Shown here: one piece after another, positions 27,307-35,582 of the stretch
How the letters are laid out: each line of letters begins with the position of its first letter
How positions within the stretch are numbered: the first letter of the stretch is position 1
Translations under genes and position numbers: made by a program
NCBI GenBank assembly: GCA_016182205.1
Contig: JACOXW010000003.1
Span: 1 to 37,780 of the forward strand
Length of the DNA stretch: 37,780 nt
Direction of reading: 5' to 3'
DNA from: Candidatus Levyibacteriota bacterium
GTDB lineage: Bacteria > Patescibacteriota > Microgenomatia > Levybacterales > UBA12049
The notes under the pieces: generated by a model
Told to the model about the DNA's origin: nothing
The model's input: only the letters and a program-made list of their open reading frames with translations
Database searches by the model: none

Positions 27307-28371
27307 CTATTTTTCTTCACCAGTTGTTACGACAATATCAAAACTACCTGTCTCACCTTGTTTTACTTTCACTGACGTAAATATTTCTTCCAATGCGGCA
27401 ACCACCTCTTTTTGTGTATCAGGACTCACCCTTTGTGATATTACTACCGATGTGTTTTCTTCGTCTAAATTCTTTGCATTACCAGTATCTACATTTGTAA
27501 AATCAAGATTCGTAAAGATACCCTTTGCTCTACCAGCCTGCCCTGCTTTACCTGTCCCGTTAAGCACATTTACCCGCAGTTCGGCTTTGCTCACTACTTG
27601 CGGAGTAGGCGTGGGTGACGGAGTAGGCGTGGGTGACGGAGTCGGTTGGGAAACAAATGATCCAAACATCGGCAGGCGGGTAATATTCCCTATATTTAAA
27701 GTCAGGATGACAAAAAACAATAAAGAGAAAAATACAGTTAATCCTAAAAGAAAGAAAACATTTTGTTTGGTAAAAGGTCCTTTTTTTGTTCTGACTGCTT
27801 CGGCCCGTGAACGGACTTCTTCACCGTCAGAAAGGAAATTACCTATGGTAAGCGACGATGAGTTTGCTAGTATTTGTTTTACTTCATCAAAAGTCAACGA
27901 ACGGTCTTTTTCAATACCTTCAAAAAGTGTTGTTGGAATAGCTTGATCAATTTTCCACCCGAATTTCTCAAGAGTATACTTTACTGATTGGAAAAAGTCT
28001 TTTTGAGTCGCGACAAAATAAATTTTTTCTTCATCTTCCAGCTTTTTTATAACCATGTCTGACGGTTCTATACCCGTGGCTTTTATAAATTTCTCTTTCT
28101 CTTCTTCACCTTTTTCCCCTGAAGAAACAGGAAGGGATTTTTCAAAAAGAATATCTTGTCCAAGTACCATAATCGCCTTTTGCTTTTTTAGGCTATTTCT
28201 GGCTAAAAATTCTTCAATAAGAAGCTCAAATTTTTGCCAGTCGAGGATATTTTGTTTTTTAACGAGTGTCTGTGGAAATTCAAGAAGCTCTTTTGTTTCT
28301 TCTTTAGCGCTATAAAACTCCAAAGATTTTGAGTGCAAATATAGTACGGCTTTCGGATGAGCAGAAAACAT
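27307..28371 (-). CDS. PilM/actin-like-ATPase-like N-terminus fused to TM and LytR_C domain
   Basis: C-terminal ELRVNVLNGTGKAGQAGRAKGIFTNLDFTNVDTGNA (LytR_C); Pro/Thr linker; N-terminal AVLYLHSKSLEFYS... cytoplasmic region. Confidence 0.7.
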   Translation of the reverse strand: MFSAHPKAVLYLHSKSLEFYSAKEETKELLEFPQTLVKKQNILDWQKFELLIEEFLARNSLKKQKAIMVLGQDILFEKSLPVSSGEKGEEEKEKFIKATGIEPSDMVIKKLEDEEKIYFVATQKDFFQSVKYTLEKFGWKIDQAIPTTLFEGIEKDRSLTFDEVKQILANSSSLTIGNFLSDGEEVRSRAEAVRTKKGPFTKQNVFFLLGLTVFFSLLFFVILTLNIGNITRLPMFGSFVSQPTPSPTPTPSPTPTPQVVSKAELRVNVLNGTGKAGQAGRAKGIFTNLDFTNVDTGNAKNLDEENTSVVISQRVSPDTQKEVVAALEEIFTSVKVKQGETGSFDIVVTTGEEK

Positions 28372-28501
28372 ACCGATAAAAAATTATTACCTCTTTACTA
28401 TACTTAACAACACGTATACTGTCAACTTATGTGAACAACTTGCACATCTCTTACTCAGAGCTTATTGCTTTCTTATCTACACTTCATATAGTTACTGTGG
28501 A

Positions 28502-29260
28502 ATGTCCCCACATGAAAAACCAAAAACCGGTAAAACCAAAGACAAAGCTGAAGCATTTTATAAAGAATTGTTAAGGTTTTTGCTGCAAAAAAAACTTCCA
28601 TTTATGGTCAGTGGAACATATGCGTTCACCGTCTATACAGATATCCAAAGAGATACAAAAGATATAGACATAGTTACAACACAGGAAGATTACCCCCGAA
28701 TCCTACAGACGCTGCATGCGGCCGGATATGAAACAAAACTTCATGAACTTGAACTGGATTGGTTAGCAAAAGTCTATAAAGACGATTTTTTTACTGATAT
28801 TCTTTATGCCGAGCGCAACGGTCTTCATAAAGTCGATGCAACATGGCTTGACAATGCTCACGACGCAGAAGTGTTAGGGCTTAAGGTTAAACTTGTTCCG
28901 CCTGAGGAACTTATCAGGTCAAAAGCTTATATTCAGGGACGGCATAGATTTGACGGACCGGATGTTATCCATTTAATCCTTAAGCAGGGAAAAACTCTTG
29001 ACTGGAAATTGTTAATTCAGAAAATGGATCCGCATTGGGAAGTGCTTGCCGGACATCTTATAAGTTTTCTTTTTGTATATCCTTCCGAGCGCAAAGTGAT
29101 CCCAAACTGGGTCATTGAACACATTGCCCAAAAAGCTGTTGAGCGTCTCTCGCATGAACCGACCACAACTCGCATTACCCGCGGCCTTCTCTTCTCGCCT
29201 GAAGATTATGCTGCAGGGGTAGAAAAATGGGGTTTTATGCCGATTAAAACATTGGACTAA
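28502..29260 (+). CDS. Nucleotidyltransferase-like protein
   Basis: FMVSGTYAFTVYTDIQRDTKDIDIVTTQEDYPRILQTLHAAGY...: GxxA ... TKDIDI NTase signature. Confidence 0.75.
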   Translation: MSPHEKPKTGKTKDKAEAFYKELLRFLLQKKLPFMVSGTYAFTVYTDIQRDTKDIDIVTTQEDYPRILQTLHAAGYETKLHELELDWLAKVYKDDFFTDILYAERNGLHKVDATWLDNAHDAEVLGLKVKLVPPEELIRSKAYIQGRHRFDGPDVIHLILKQGKTLDWKLLIQKMDPHWEVLAGHLISFLFVYPSERKVIPNWVIEHIAQKAVERLSHEPTTTRITRGLLFSPEDYAAGVEKWGFMPIKTLD

Positions 29261-29261
29261 C

Positions 29262-30011
29262 ATGTCAAAAAAAGAGGAAAAAATTCATATTGCTGCTGTT
29301 TCGGATATTCACTGCCATGAAAATTCAGGAGGCATGTATCAGGATTTGTTCACTCAAATTTCCAATGAGGCTGATCTCCTTCTGCTTTGTGGTGATCTTA
29401 CAGACTACGGTCAACCAAAGGAGGCGGAAGTCCTTACAAAAGAACTTTTACACTGCAAAATTCCAGTCGTCGCTATTTTAGGAAATCATGATTATGAAAG
29501 TGATAAAAACGAAGAACTTGTAGAAATACTGACAAAAAGCGATGTTACCTTCCTTCAGGGATCAGAATATATCTTTGAGAAAGGGTCCCGAAAAATTGGC
29601 ATCACCGGAGTCAAAGGTTTCGGTGGAGGCTTCAAACCAGCTATGTGGGAGAGATTTGGAGAGAAAGAACAAAAAGCTTATTATGATGCGTTAACATATG
29701 AAATACAACATCTGGAGATCGGTCTCAACCGGTTACAACCTCACCATGATTTACCTATTATTGTTATGCTCCACTTCTCACCTATTCGCCAAACGTTACA
29801 TGGTGAACTTGAAGAGCTGTATCCGTTCCTCGGCTCTACAAGACTTGAGGAGGTAATCGACCGATATAATGTCCGTTGTGTTTTTCATGGACATTCACAT
29901 TTTGGCACCGGCAGCGGAACGACAGAAAAAGGAATCCCGGTTTACAACGTCTCCTATCCTCTACTTAAAGAACTGAATCCTGAAAAACCGTACGCACTTG
30001 TAGAATTATGA
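29262..30011 (+). CDS. Calcineurin-like metallophosphoesterase
   Basis: AAVSDIHCHENS, LLLCGDLTDYG, AILGNHDYESD, MLHFSP, CVFHGHSHFGTG. Confidence 0.93.
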   Translation: MSKKEEKIHIAAVSDIHCHENSGGMYQDLFTQISNEADLLLLCGDLTDYGQPKEAEVLTKELLHCKIPVVAILGNHDYESDKNEELVEILTKSDVTFLQGSEYIFEKGSRKIGITGVKGFGGGFKPAMWERFGEKEQKAYYDALTYEIQHLEIGLNRLQPHHDLPIIVMLHFSPIRQTLHGELEELYPFLGSTRLEEVIDRYNVRCVFHGHSHFGTGSGTTEKGIPVYNVSYPLLKELNPEKPYALVEL

Positions 30012-31397
30012 GGCTTTAAGAAGTATCGTTGTGTCATTTTGATCCACAACCTCGTATCCTTTCGCTTCTATTTGCTCTCTAACTTTATCTGCCTCTTCGT
30101 ATCTTTTTTCTTTCCGGAGCGCATTTCTTTCCTCCATTAAAATCTTTATATCATCAGGAATAACTACTATTTCTTCTTTAATCTTTGTCCTGCTGTTTTG
30201 TAAATCCAAACCCAATATAGCATCCATTTTATATATGGTTCTGGCTTTTGCACTTGTTGGATAGTCAGATTTAAGCATCTCCCACATAATAGAAAGAGCC
30301 TGTGGGGTATTAAGATCATCACTTAAGGCATCTTCAAATCGTTTTTCATACTCTGCGCAGCCTACTTTCGGCTCTTCAAACGTAGCGACATCTTTATAGA
30401 GTCTATATAAGGCTTGTTGTGCCGACTGCAATGCCTCCCAAGTAAAATTCATTTCCTGCCGATAGTGAGTTTGTAAGTAGAGATATCGCAAAGCAAGCAA
30501 ATCATGTCCTCTATCCACAATGTCCTGAACCGTGTAGTTGTTACCCAAGCTTTTACTCATACGCTTTCCATCAATGAGAATAAATGCACCATGTACCCAG
30601 TAAGCAACAAATTGTTTCCCTGTCGCAGCTTCGGATTGGGCAGTTTCGTTTGGATGATGCGTTGACGCAAGATCAATTCCACCCACATGAATATCAAACG
30701 ATTCTCCCAAATATTTCATACTCATCGCACTACATTCTATATGCCATCCGGGAAATCCAATACCCCAGGGACTCTCCCATTCCATTTGCCGTGTTTCTCC
30801 TTTTGGCGAGAATTTCCAGAGTGCAAAGTCCTTTGGACTTTTCTTTTCTGGATTTGGTTCAACCCGTGCTCCCTCTTTTATTTGATCCAGATTTGATAGT
30901 TTTCCGTACTCAGGAAACTTAGCGGTATCAAAGTAAATACCATCTGAAGTTCTATAGGTGAATGCTTTTTGTTCCAATCGTTCTATTAAATCAATTTGTT
31001 CTTTGATATGATCTGTTGCCTTTGCAAAAAGCAGCGGCTTTTTCAAGTTTAATCGCTCAAAATCTTTTATAAACGTCTGTGTATAAAACTCAGCAACATC
31101 CCAGGCACTTTTTCCTTCTTTTTTTGCTGATTTTTCCATCCTGTCTTCTCCCGTATCTGCATCCCCCAGATTATCTCCAGTCAAATGTCCAACATCAGTA
31201 ATATTCATGATGTATTTAACATCATAACCATTGTGTAAAAGAACCCGAAACAAAATATCGGCTGTTGTATAGGTTCTAAAATTACCGATATGCGCGAAAT
31301 CATACACCGTCGGTCCACACGTGTACATTCCAACTTCAGGAGAATGAATTGGGACAAACTCTTCTATTTTTTTTGATAATGTATTATATAAACGCAT
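30006..31397 (-). CDS. cysS: Cysteine--tRNA ligase
   Basis: GMYTCGPTVYDFAHIGNFRTY, GWHIECSAMS, GGIDLASTHHPNETAQSEA, GKRMSKSLGN; TTGATT-17-TAAAAT-8-ATG. Confidence 0.97.
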   Translation of the reverse strand: MRLYNTLSKKIEEFVPIHSPEVGMYTCGPTVYDFAHIGNFRTYTTADILFRVLLHNGYDVKYIMNITDVGHLTGDNLGDADTGEDRMEKSAKKEGKSAWDVAEFYTQTFIKDFERLNLKKPLLFAKATDHIKEQIDLIERLEQKAFTYRTSDGIYFDTAKFPEYGKLSNLDQIKEGARVEPNPEKKSPKDFALWKFSPKGETRQMEWESPWGIGFPGWHIECSAMSMKYLGESFDIHVGGIDLASTHHPNETAQSEAATGKQFVAYWVHGAFILIDGKRMSKSLGNNYTVQDIVDRGHDLLALRYLYLQTHYRQEMNFTWEALQSAQQALYRLYKDVATFEEPKVGCAEYEKRFEDALSDDLNTPQALSIMWEMLKSDYPTSAKARTIYKMDAILGLDLQNSRTKIKEEIVVIPDDIKILMEERNALRKEKRYEEADKVREQIEAKGYEVVDQNDTTILLKAS

Positions 31398-31439
31398 ATC
31401 TGACCATTTTACGAATATTTTTGGCGGTAATCAAATCTT

Positions 31440-31850
31440 TTATTTTTTCTTTGTTATAAAAACAAAAGATTTACCAATAAAATTGGCTATTGCGAAAATA
31501 ATAGTATGGACAATACTTATAATAAAAATGCCTGCAAAGAGAAAGGTTTCAAATACTCCTGGCGTGCCAAGAAAAGCTTTAGGTTCTGATGGTATGTATC
31601 CCGGTTTAAGAGGACAATAAATCTGATTAAAGATTAATGAAAACAAAAAAACACCTATTGGAATAATTAAAATAGGTAAAAGAGTCTTAAAAGACTTCTT
31701 TTTTTTTGCCATCCAAAGTCCATAAAGCAAGTAAAAAATCAAACCTACATAAAAATACCATTCTTGGATATCTGCAAGAGACTGACCTGTTTGAAAACAT
31801 TGGTCTTCCATATTGGACACTATTGTAGTATATCTTATTCCTATTGACAA
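31440..31850 (-). CDS. Small multi-TM hypothetical protein
   Basis: Hydrophobic segments throughout; competing ORF in another frame weaker. Confidence 0.55.
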   Translation of the reverse strand: MSIGIRYTTIVSNMEDQCFQTGQSLADIQEWYFYVGLIFYLLYGLWMAKKKKSFKTLLPILIIPIGVFLFSLIFNQIYCPLKPGYIPSEPKAFLGTPGVFETFLFAGIFIISIVHTIIFAIANFIGKSFVFITKKK

Positions 31851-31932
31851 ACAAGTTCAAATTAGAGTTCAATTAAAGTATCTACCTACCCATGGAACGG
31901 TAGAGTTGTTAGTGGTTTAAAACCTGTCCAAT

Positions 31933-33309
31933 ATGACTGAAACAGAAAAAGTTATCGAAAGAGTTGCCGGCGCGCCGGCGGTAATGCTTGAGAAAACGCT
32001 TGATACATCCAAACAAATATCAGATTCGATCGTTAATCACACACATATAAAACGCGCAAACCAGTACTGGAAAACACTTGGTCCAGGACTTACCACTGGC
32101 GCCGCAGATGATGATCCATCAGGTATTGCTACATATTCACAAACTGGCGCACAATATGGATTCCAACTTCTGTGGTTGGCAGGATTTACATTTCCACTTA
32201 TGGCAATTGTTCAGGAAATGTGTGCGAGGATTGGACTGGTCACAGGGCGGGGACTCGCAGGAAATATACGAATTTATTTCCCCAGATGGGTTCTTTATAC
32301 ATCTTCAATATTACTTTTCGTCGCGAATACCTTTAATATAGGCGCAGATTTAGGCGCTATGGCAAAAGCAACACAGCTTCTTTTTCCCGAAGTGAGTTTT
32401 GGCGGACTTATTATCGTATTTACGACACTGAGCCTTCTTTTACAAATTTTTACTTCCTATGAGAAATATGCGAAGTATCTTAAATGGCTTGCGCTTGTAT
32501 TACTTTCTTATGTATTCTCAGCACTTAGCGTTAAAATAAATTTTCATGACCTGGCTTTTCATACATTTATCCCTTCAATTACACTTGGAAAAGAACAAAT
32601 CATTCTTATAGCCGGAATTCTGGGTACTACTATTTCACCCTATCTTTTCTTCTGGCAAACCTCTCAGGAGGTAGAAGAACAGATTTTAGGAGGAAAAACC
32701 ACACTAAAACTGAGGCAAAATGAAACTACAGAAGAAGAAATAAAAACCATGCGTATTGATGTCTGGTCGGGAATGTTTTTATCAAATATTGTTATGTATT
32801 TTATTATTGCTGCTTCCGCCGCAACGCTTTTTTCCCATGGAATAACCAATATTAAAACTGCCTCCGACGCAGCACTTGCTTTAAAACCGATTGCGGGAGA
32901 TAACGCATATCTACTCTTTACAATAGGAATTATCGGTACAGGCATGCTTGCAGTTCCCGTACTTGCAGGATCAGCCTCATATGCACTGGCTGAAAGTTTC
33001 CGCTGGAAATACGGACTGTATAAAAAACTTAAAGAGGCAAACTCATTTTACGGTGTTATTATTATTTCCATGCTTATTGGTCTTTCTATTAATTTCAGCG
33101 GAATTGATCAGATAAAAGCACTCATTTACTCTGCGGTATTAAACGGAATTGTAGCGCCTATTATTCTCGTGGTTATTGTTCTTATCAGCAGCAACAAAAA
33201 AATCATGGGCACTCGTGTTAACCATCCGCTTACAACAGGATTCGGTTGGCTGATCACGCTTATTATGACGTGTGTGGCATTCGCAGTGATTCTTTCTCCT
33301 CTTTTCTGA
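31933..33309 (+). CDS. Nramp-like divalent metal transporter (divergent motifs)
   Basis: LGPGLTTGAADDDPSGIATYSQTGAQYG; TM6 region GILGTTISPYLFFWQTSQEVEEQ; ~11 TM segments. Confidence 0.9.
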   Translation: MTETEKVIERVAGAPAVMLEKTLDTSKQISDSIVNHTHIKRANQYWKTLGPGLTTGAADDDPSGIATYSQTGAQYGFQLLWLAGFTFPLMAIVQEMCARIGLVTGRGLAGNIRIYFPRWVLYTSSILLFVANTFNIGADLGAMAKATQLLFPEVSFGGLIIVFTTLSLLLQIFTSYEKYAKYLKWLALVLLSYVFSALSVKINFHDLAFHTFIPSITLGKEQIILIAGILGTTISPYLFFWQTSQEVEEQILGGKTTLKLRQNETTEEEIKTMRIDVWSGMFLSNIVMYFIIAASAATLFSHGITNIKTASDAALALKPIAGDNAYLLFTIGIIGTGMLAVPVLAGSASYALAESFRWKYGLYKKLKEANSFYGVIIISMLIGLSINFSGIDQIKALIYSAVLNGIVAPIILVVIVLISSNKKIMGTRVNHPLTTGFGWLITLIMTCVAFAVILSPLF

Positions 33310-33311
33310 AT

Positions 33312-34001
33312 CTAGCCGATGGTTCCATGCCGTTTTTCAGGACTTTGTGCCTGTTCAAGTGCGGGATTCTGCATTTTTTTCTTTTTCTCTCGATCTTTCT
33401 TTTGATCCTCCATTTCCAAACGTTTCATGCGATCTGCTGCATTTTCCCGCTTTTCTTGTTGCTCTTCTACCTCTACTTCAGTCTGTGGTTTCGCACGGGT
33501 CACCAGTGGATCATAATATTCCTGCTTGTGCAATTCGTGCTGCTTTTGTTGTAATTCTTTTTGCTCTTGCGGAGTTTTTACACTGGTGCCAGATACTGCA
33601 AGTTGCTCTTTTAATGAAGCTGTGTCTTTGGACGGAGTAAATCCAAGCTGCTCTCCGACTGATCCTGTTGTTTGGTCTTTTTTCCCAAAACCCAATTGCT
33701 CTCCTAATGAACCCGTATTCTCCTTTTTATTCCCAAAGCCTAATTGTTCCAAAGTACCGACTGACTGTTTTTTCTTTTCTTCATCTGTTGATGATCCGTA
33801 GAGGCCCGCCAAAAAATCTTTATTATTTTGATCTTGTTGTTGTTTTAAGTTTGCCTGCTTTGCCAAATCTTCAGAGCTGAGCCTCTTTCCTCCGCCCACT
33901 TGTTCTACTGATGTCTCCACGGTTTGTGAAACCTGCCGCGTAAGCGTTTTCTTCGCTTGTTGGGTAATATTTCCCAATTTTCCAAGTGCTGAGTCATCCA
34001 T
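33312..34001 (-). CDS. Hypothetical charged protein with EQLGFG repeats, coupled to recR
   Basis: LEQLGFGNKKENTGSLGEQLGFGKKDQTTGSVGEQLGFTPSKDTASLKEQL; TGATG overlap with recR stop. Confidence 0.7.
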   Translation of the reverse strand: MDDSALGKLGNITQQAKKTLTRQVSQTVETSVEQVGGGKRLSSEDLAKQANLKQQQDQNNKDFLAGLYGSSTDEEKKKQSVGTLEQLGFGNKKENTGSLGEQLGFGKKDQTTGSVGEQLGFTPSKDTASLKEQLAVSGTSVKTPQEQKELQQKQHELHKQEYYDPLVTRAKPQTEVEVEEQQEKRENAADRMKRLEMEDQKKDREKKKKMQNPALEQAQSPEKRHGTIG

Positions 34002-34636
34002 CAGTATTCACTCCTTCCTTCCATAGCTCTCTCTAGAGTCACTTCATCCGCATATTCCAAATCCGCCCCAACCGGTAAACCCCTCCCGATACGAGAAATT
34101 TTTAACTTTTCACTTTGCCCGCCTGCCGGCGAGGCAGGAACTTTTAACTGTTTTGCGATATACATAGCAGTTGCTTCTCCCTCCATAGTAGGATTTGTTG
34201 CCAAAATTATCTCTTCAATTGATTTTCCATTGGTTGCGTCTTTAATACGCCTGAGTAATTGTCCTATGTAAATCTCATCCGGCCCGATGTTGTTGAGGGG
34301 ATCAATTTTCCCATGCAAAACATGGTATACTCCCCGATACTTACCGTTCTTCTCAAGCGCTAATACATCCAATGGTTGCTCCACCACACAAATCGTCTTC
34401 TTATCACGATCATTACTTGCACAAATACTACAGGGATCCTGTTCATCCACAGTATAACAAAGAGAACAAAGCACTGTATTCCCTTTTAACTGTTGTAGAG
34501 CCTGAGCAAAGCTATCAAGTTCTCCTTGTGGAACGTGCAAAAGGTAAAACGTTAATCGTTGTGCAGTCTTCGGACCGATACCGGGCAAGCGTTCAAATGA
34601 CTCTATTAGATGTTGTATTGCTTTGGGAATTTTCAT
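34001..34636 (-). CDS. recR: Recombination protein RecR
   Basis: LIESFERLPGIGPKTAQRLTFYLL, C4 zinc region CSLCYTVDEQDPCSIC, RGLPVGADLEYADEVTLERAMEGR. Confidence 0.96.
   Translation of the reverse strand: MKIPKAIQHLIESFERLPGIGPKTAQRLTFYLLHVPQGELDSFAQALQQLKGNTVLCSLCYTVDEQDPCSICASNDRDKKTICVVEQPLDVLALEKNGKYRGVYHVLHGKIDPLNNIGPDEIYIGQLLRRIKDATNGKSIEEIILATNPTMEGEATAMYIAKQLKVPASPAGGQSEKLKISRIGRGLPVGADLEYADEVTLERAMEGRSEY
34111..34138. repeat. GC-rich palindromic insertion in recR
   Basis: cactttgcccgCCTGCCggcgaGGCAGG, flanked by direct repeats aactttt (34104-34110, 34139-34145); encodes extra PASPAGGQSE in RecR. Confidence 0.6.
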
Positions 34637-35541
34637 ATTTCTTTCTCCTTTAAGACTTCCGAAACCATTGACGAAACAGTGAGTATTTCAAGTTTCCCGA
34701 ATCGCTTTTCCTTCGGAATTAGTACCGTGTCTGTCACGTACACCTTATGTACACCTGAATTGTCAAGTAGCTCTGGTGCTTCTTCTGAAAAAACAGGATG
34801 AGTCGCAAAAACATATACTTCTTTTACACCTTTTTTAAAAAGCAGTTTCGCTGCTTCTACAATAGTCTGACCGCTTGAAATCATATCATCTACAATAATC
34901 GCCCGGTCTTTCAAATGGCCTTGCACTTCTTCTGCTTTTATAGTACCGCTCACCAAATCCCGATTTTTGACAATACATGCAAAAGGCAAATCTTCCAAAA
35001 GCCCTGAAAGAATCTTTATTCTCCGAATTCCCCCCATATCCGGCGTTACAAGAACCGTATTATCATTTACCCAATTCTCCTCTTTTATTTTTTGCGCAAA
35101 TCGAGGAAGAGCGGATAAATGCACAATCGGTATATGAAACATTTCAGGAATTTTTATGGAATGGAGATCAAATGTTATTACTCTATCTGTCCCTACGCTT
35201 TCAAGCATGGTGATAACAACTTCAAGCGATACTGCTTCACCATCCCGGAAAATATGGTCTTGTCTCTGATACCCGAAATACGAAACGACAGCAGTTACAC
35301 TACGTGCTCCACTGCGTTTTAATGCATCAATCATAAAGAAAAGTTCCATGTAGTTTTGATCCACAGGTGTTGCAGTCGGCTGCACGACAACGGCATCCTC
35401 TTCCAAGACTACATCATTTAACTTAATGCGCCGTTCACCGTCTGGAAAAACATGGAGCTCCAAAGGAGAAAGCGGTATTCCCAAAAGTGCCGCAATATTT
35501 TCCGCAAGAGGCATGTTGGAAGAACCGGAAAACAATTTCAT
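34633..35541 (-). CDS. prs: Ribose-phosphate pyrophosphokinase paralog 1
   Basis: VFPDGERRIKL, VVQPTATPVDQNYMELFFMIDALKRSGA, SYFGYQRQD, DLHS, IIVDDMISSGQTI. Confidence 0.93.
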   Translation of the reverse strand: MKLFSGSSNMPLAENIAALLGIPLSPLELHVFPDGERRIKLNDVVLEEDAVVVQPTATPVDQNYMELFFMIDALKRSGARSVTAVVSYFGYQRQDHIFRDGEAVSLEVVITMLESVGTDRVITFDLHSIKIPEMFHIPIVHLSALPRFAQKIKEENWVNDNTVLVTPDMGGIRRIKILSGLLEDLPFACIVKNRDLVSGTIKAEEVQGHLKDRAIIVDDMISSGQTIVEAAKLLFKKGVKEVYVFATHPVFSEEAPELLDNSGVHKVYVTDTVLIPKEKRFGKLEILTVSSMVSEVLKEKEI

Positions 35542-35582
35542 TATCTCTATTGTATCATGTCTTCATCAATACCCAGCAAAGT

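Noticed and set aside
27452-27946. ORF 27452..27946 (+), 164 aa
   Set aside because: Antisense to the LytR_C gene; low-complexity translation of the repeat linker.
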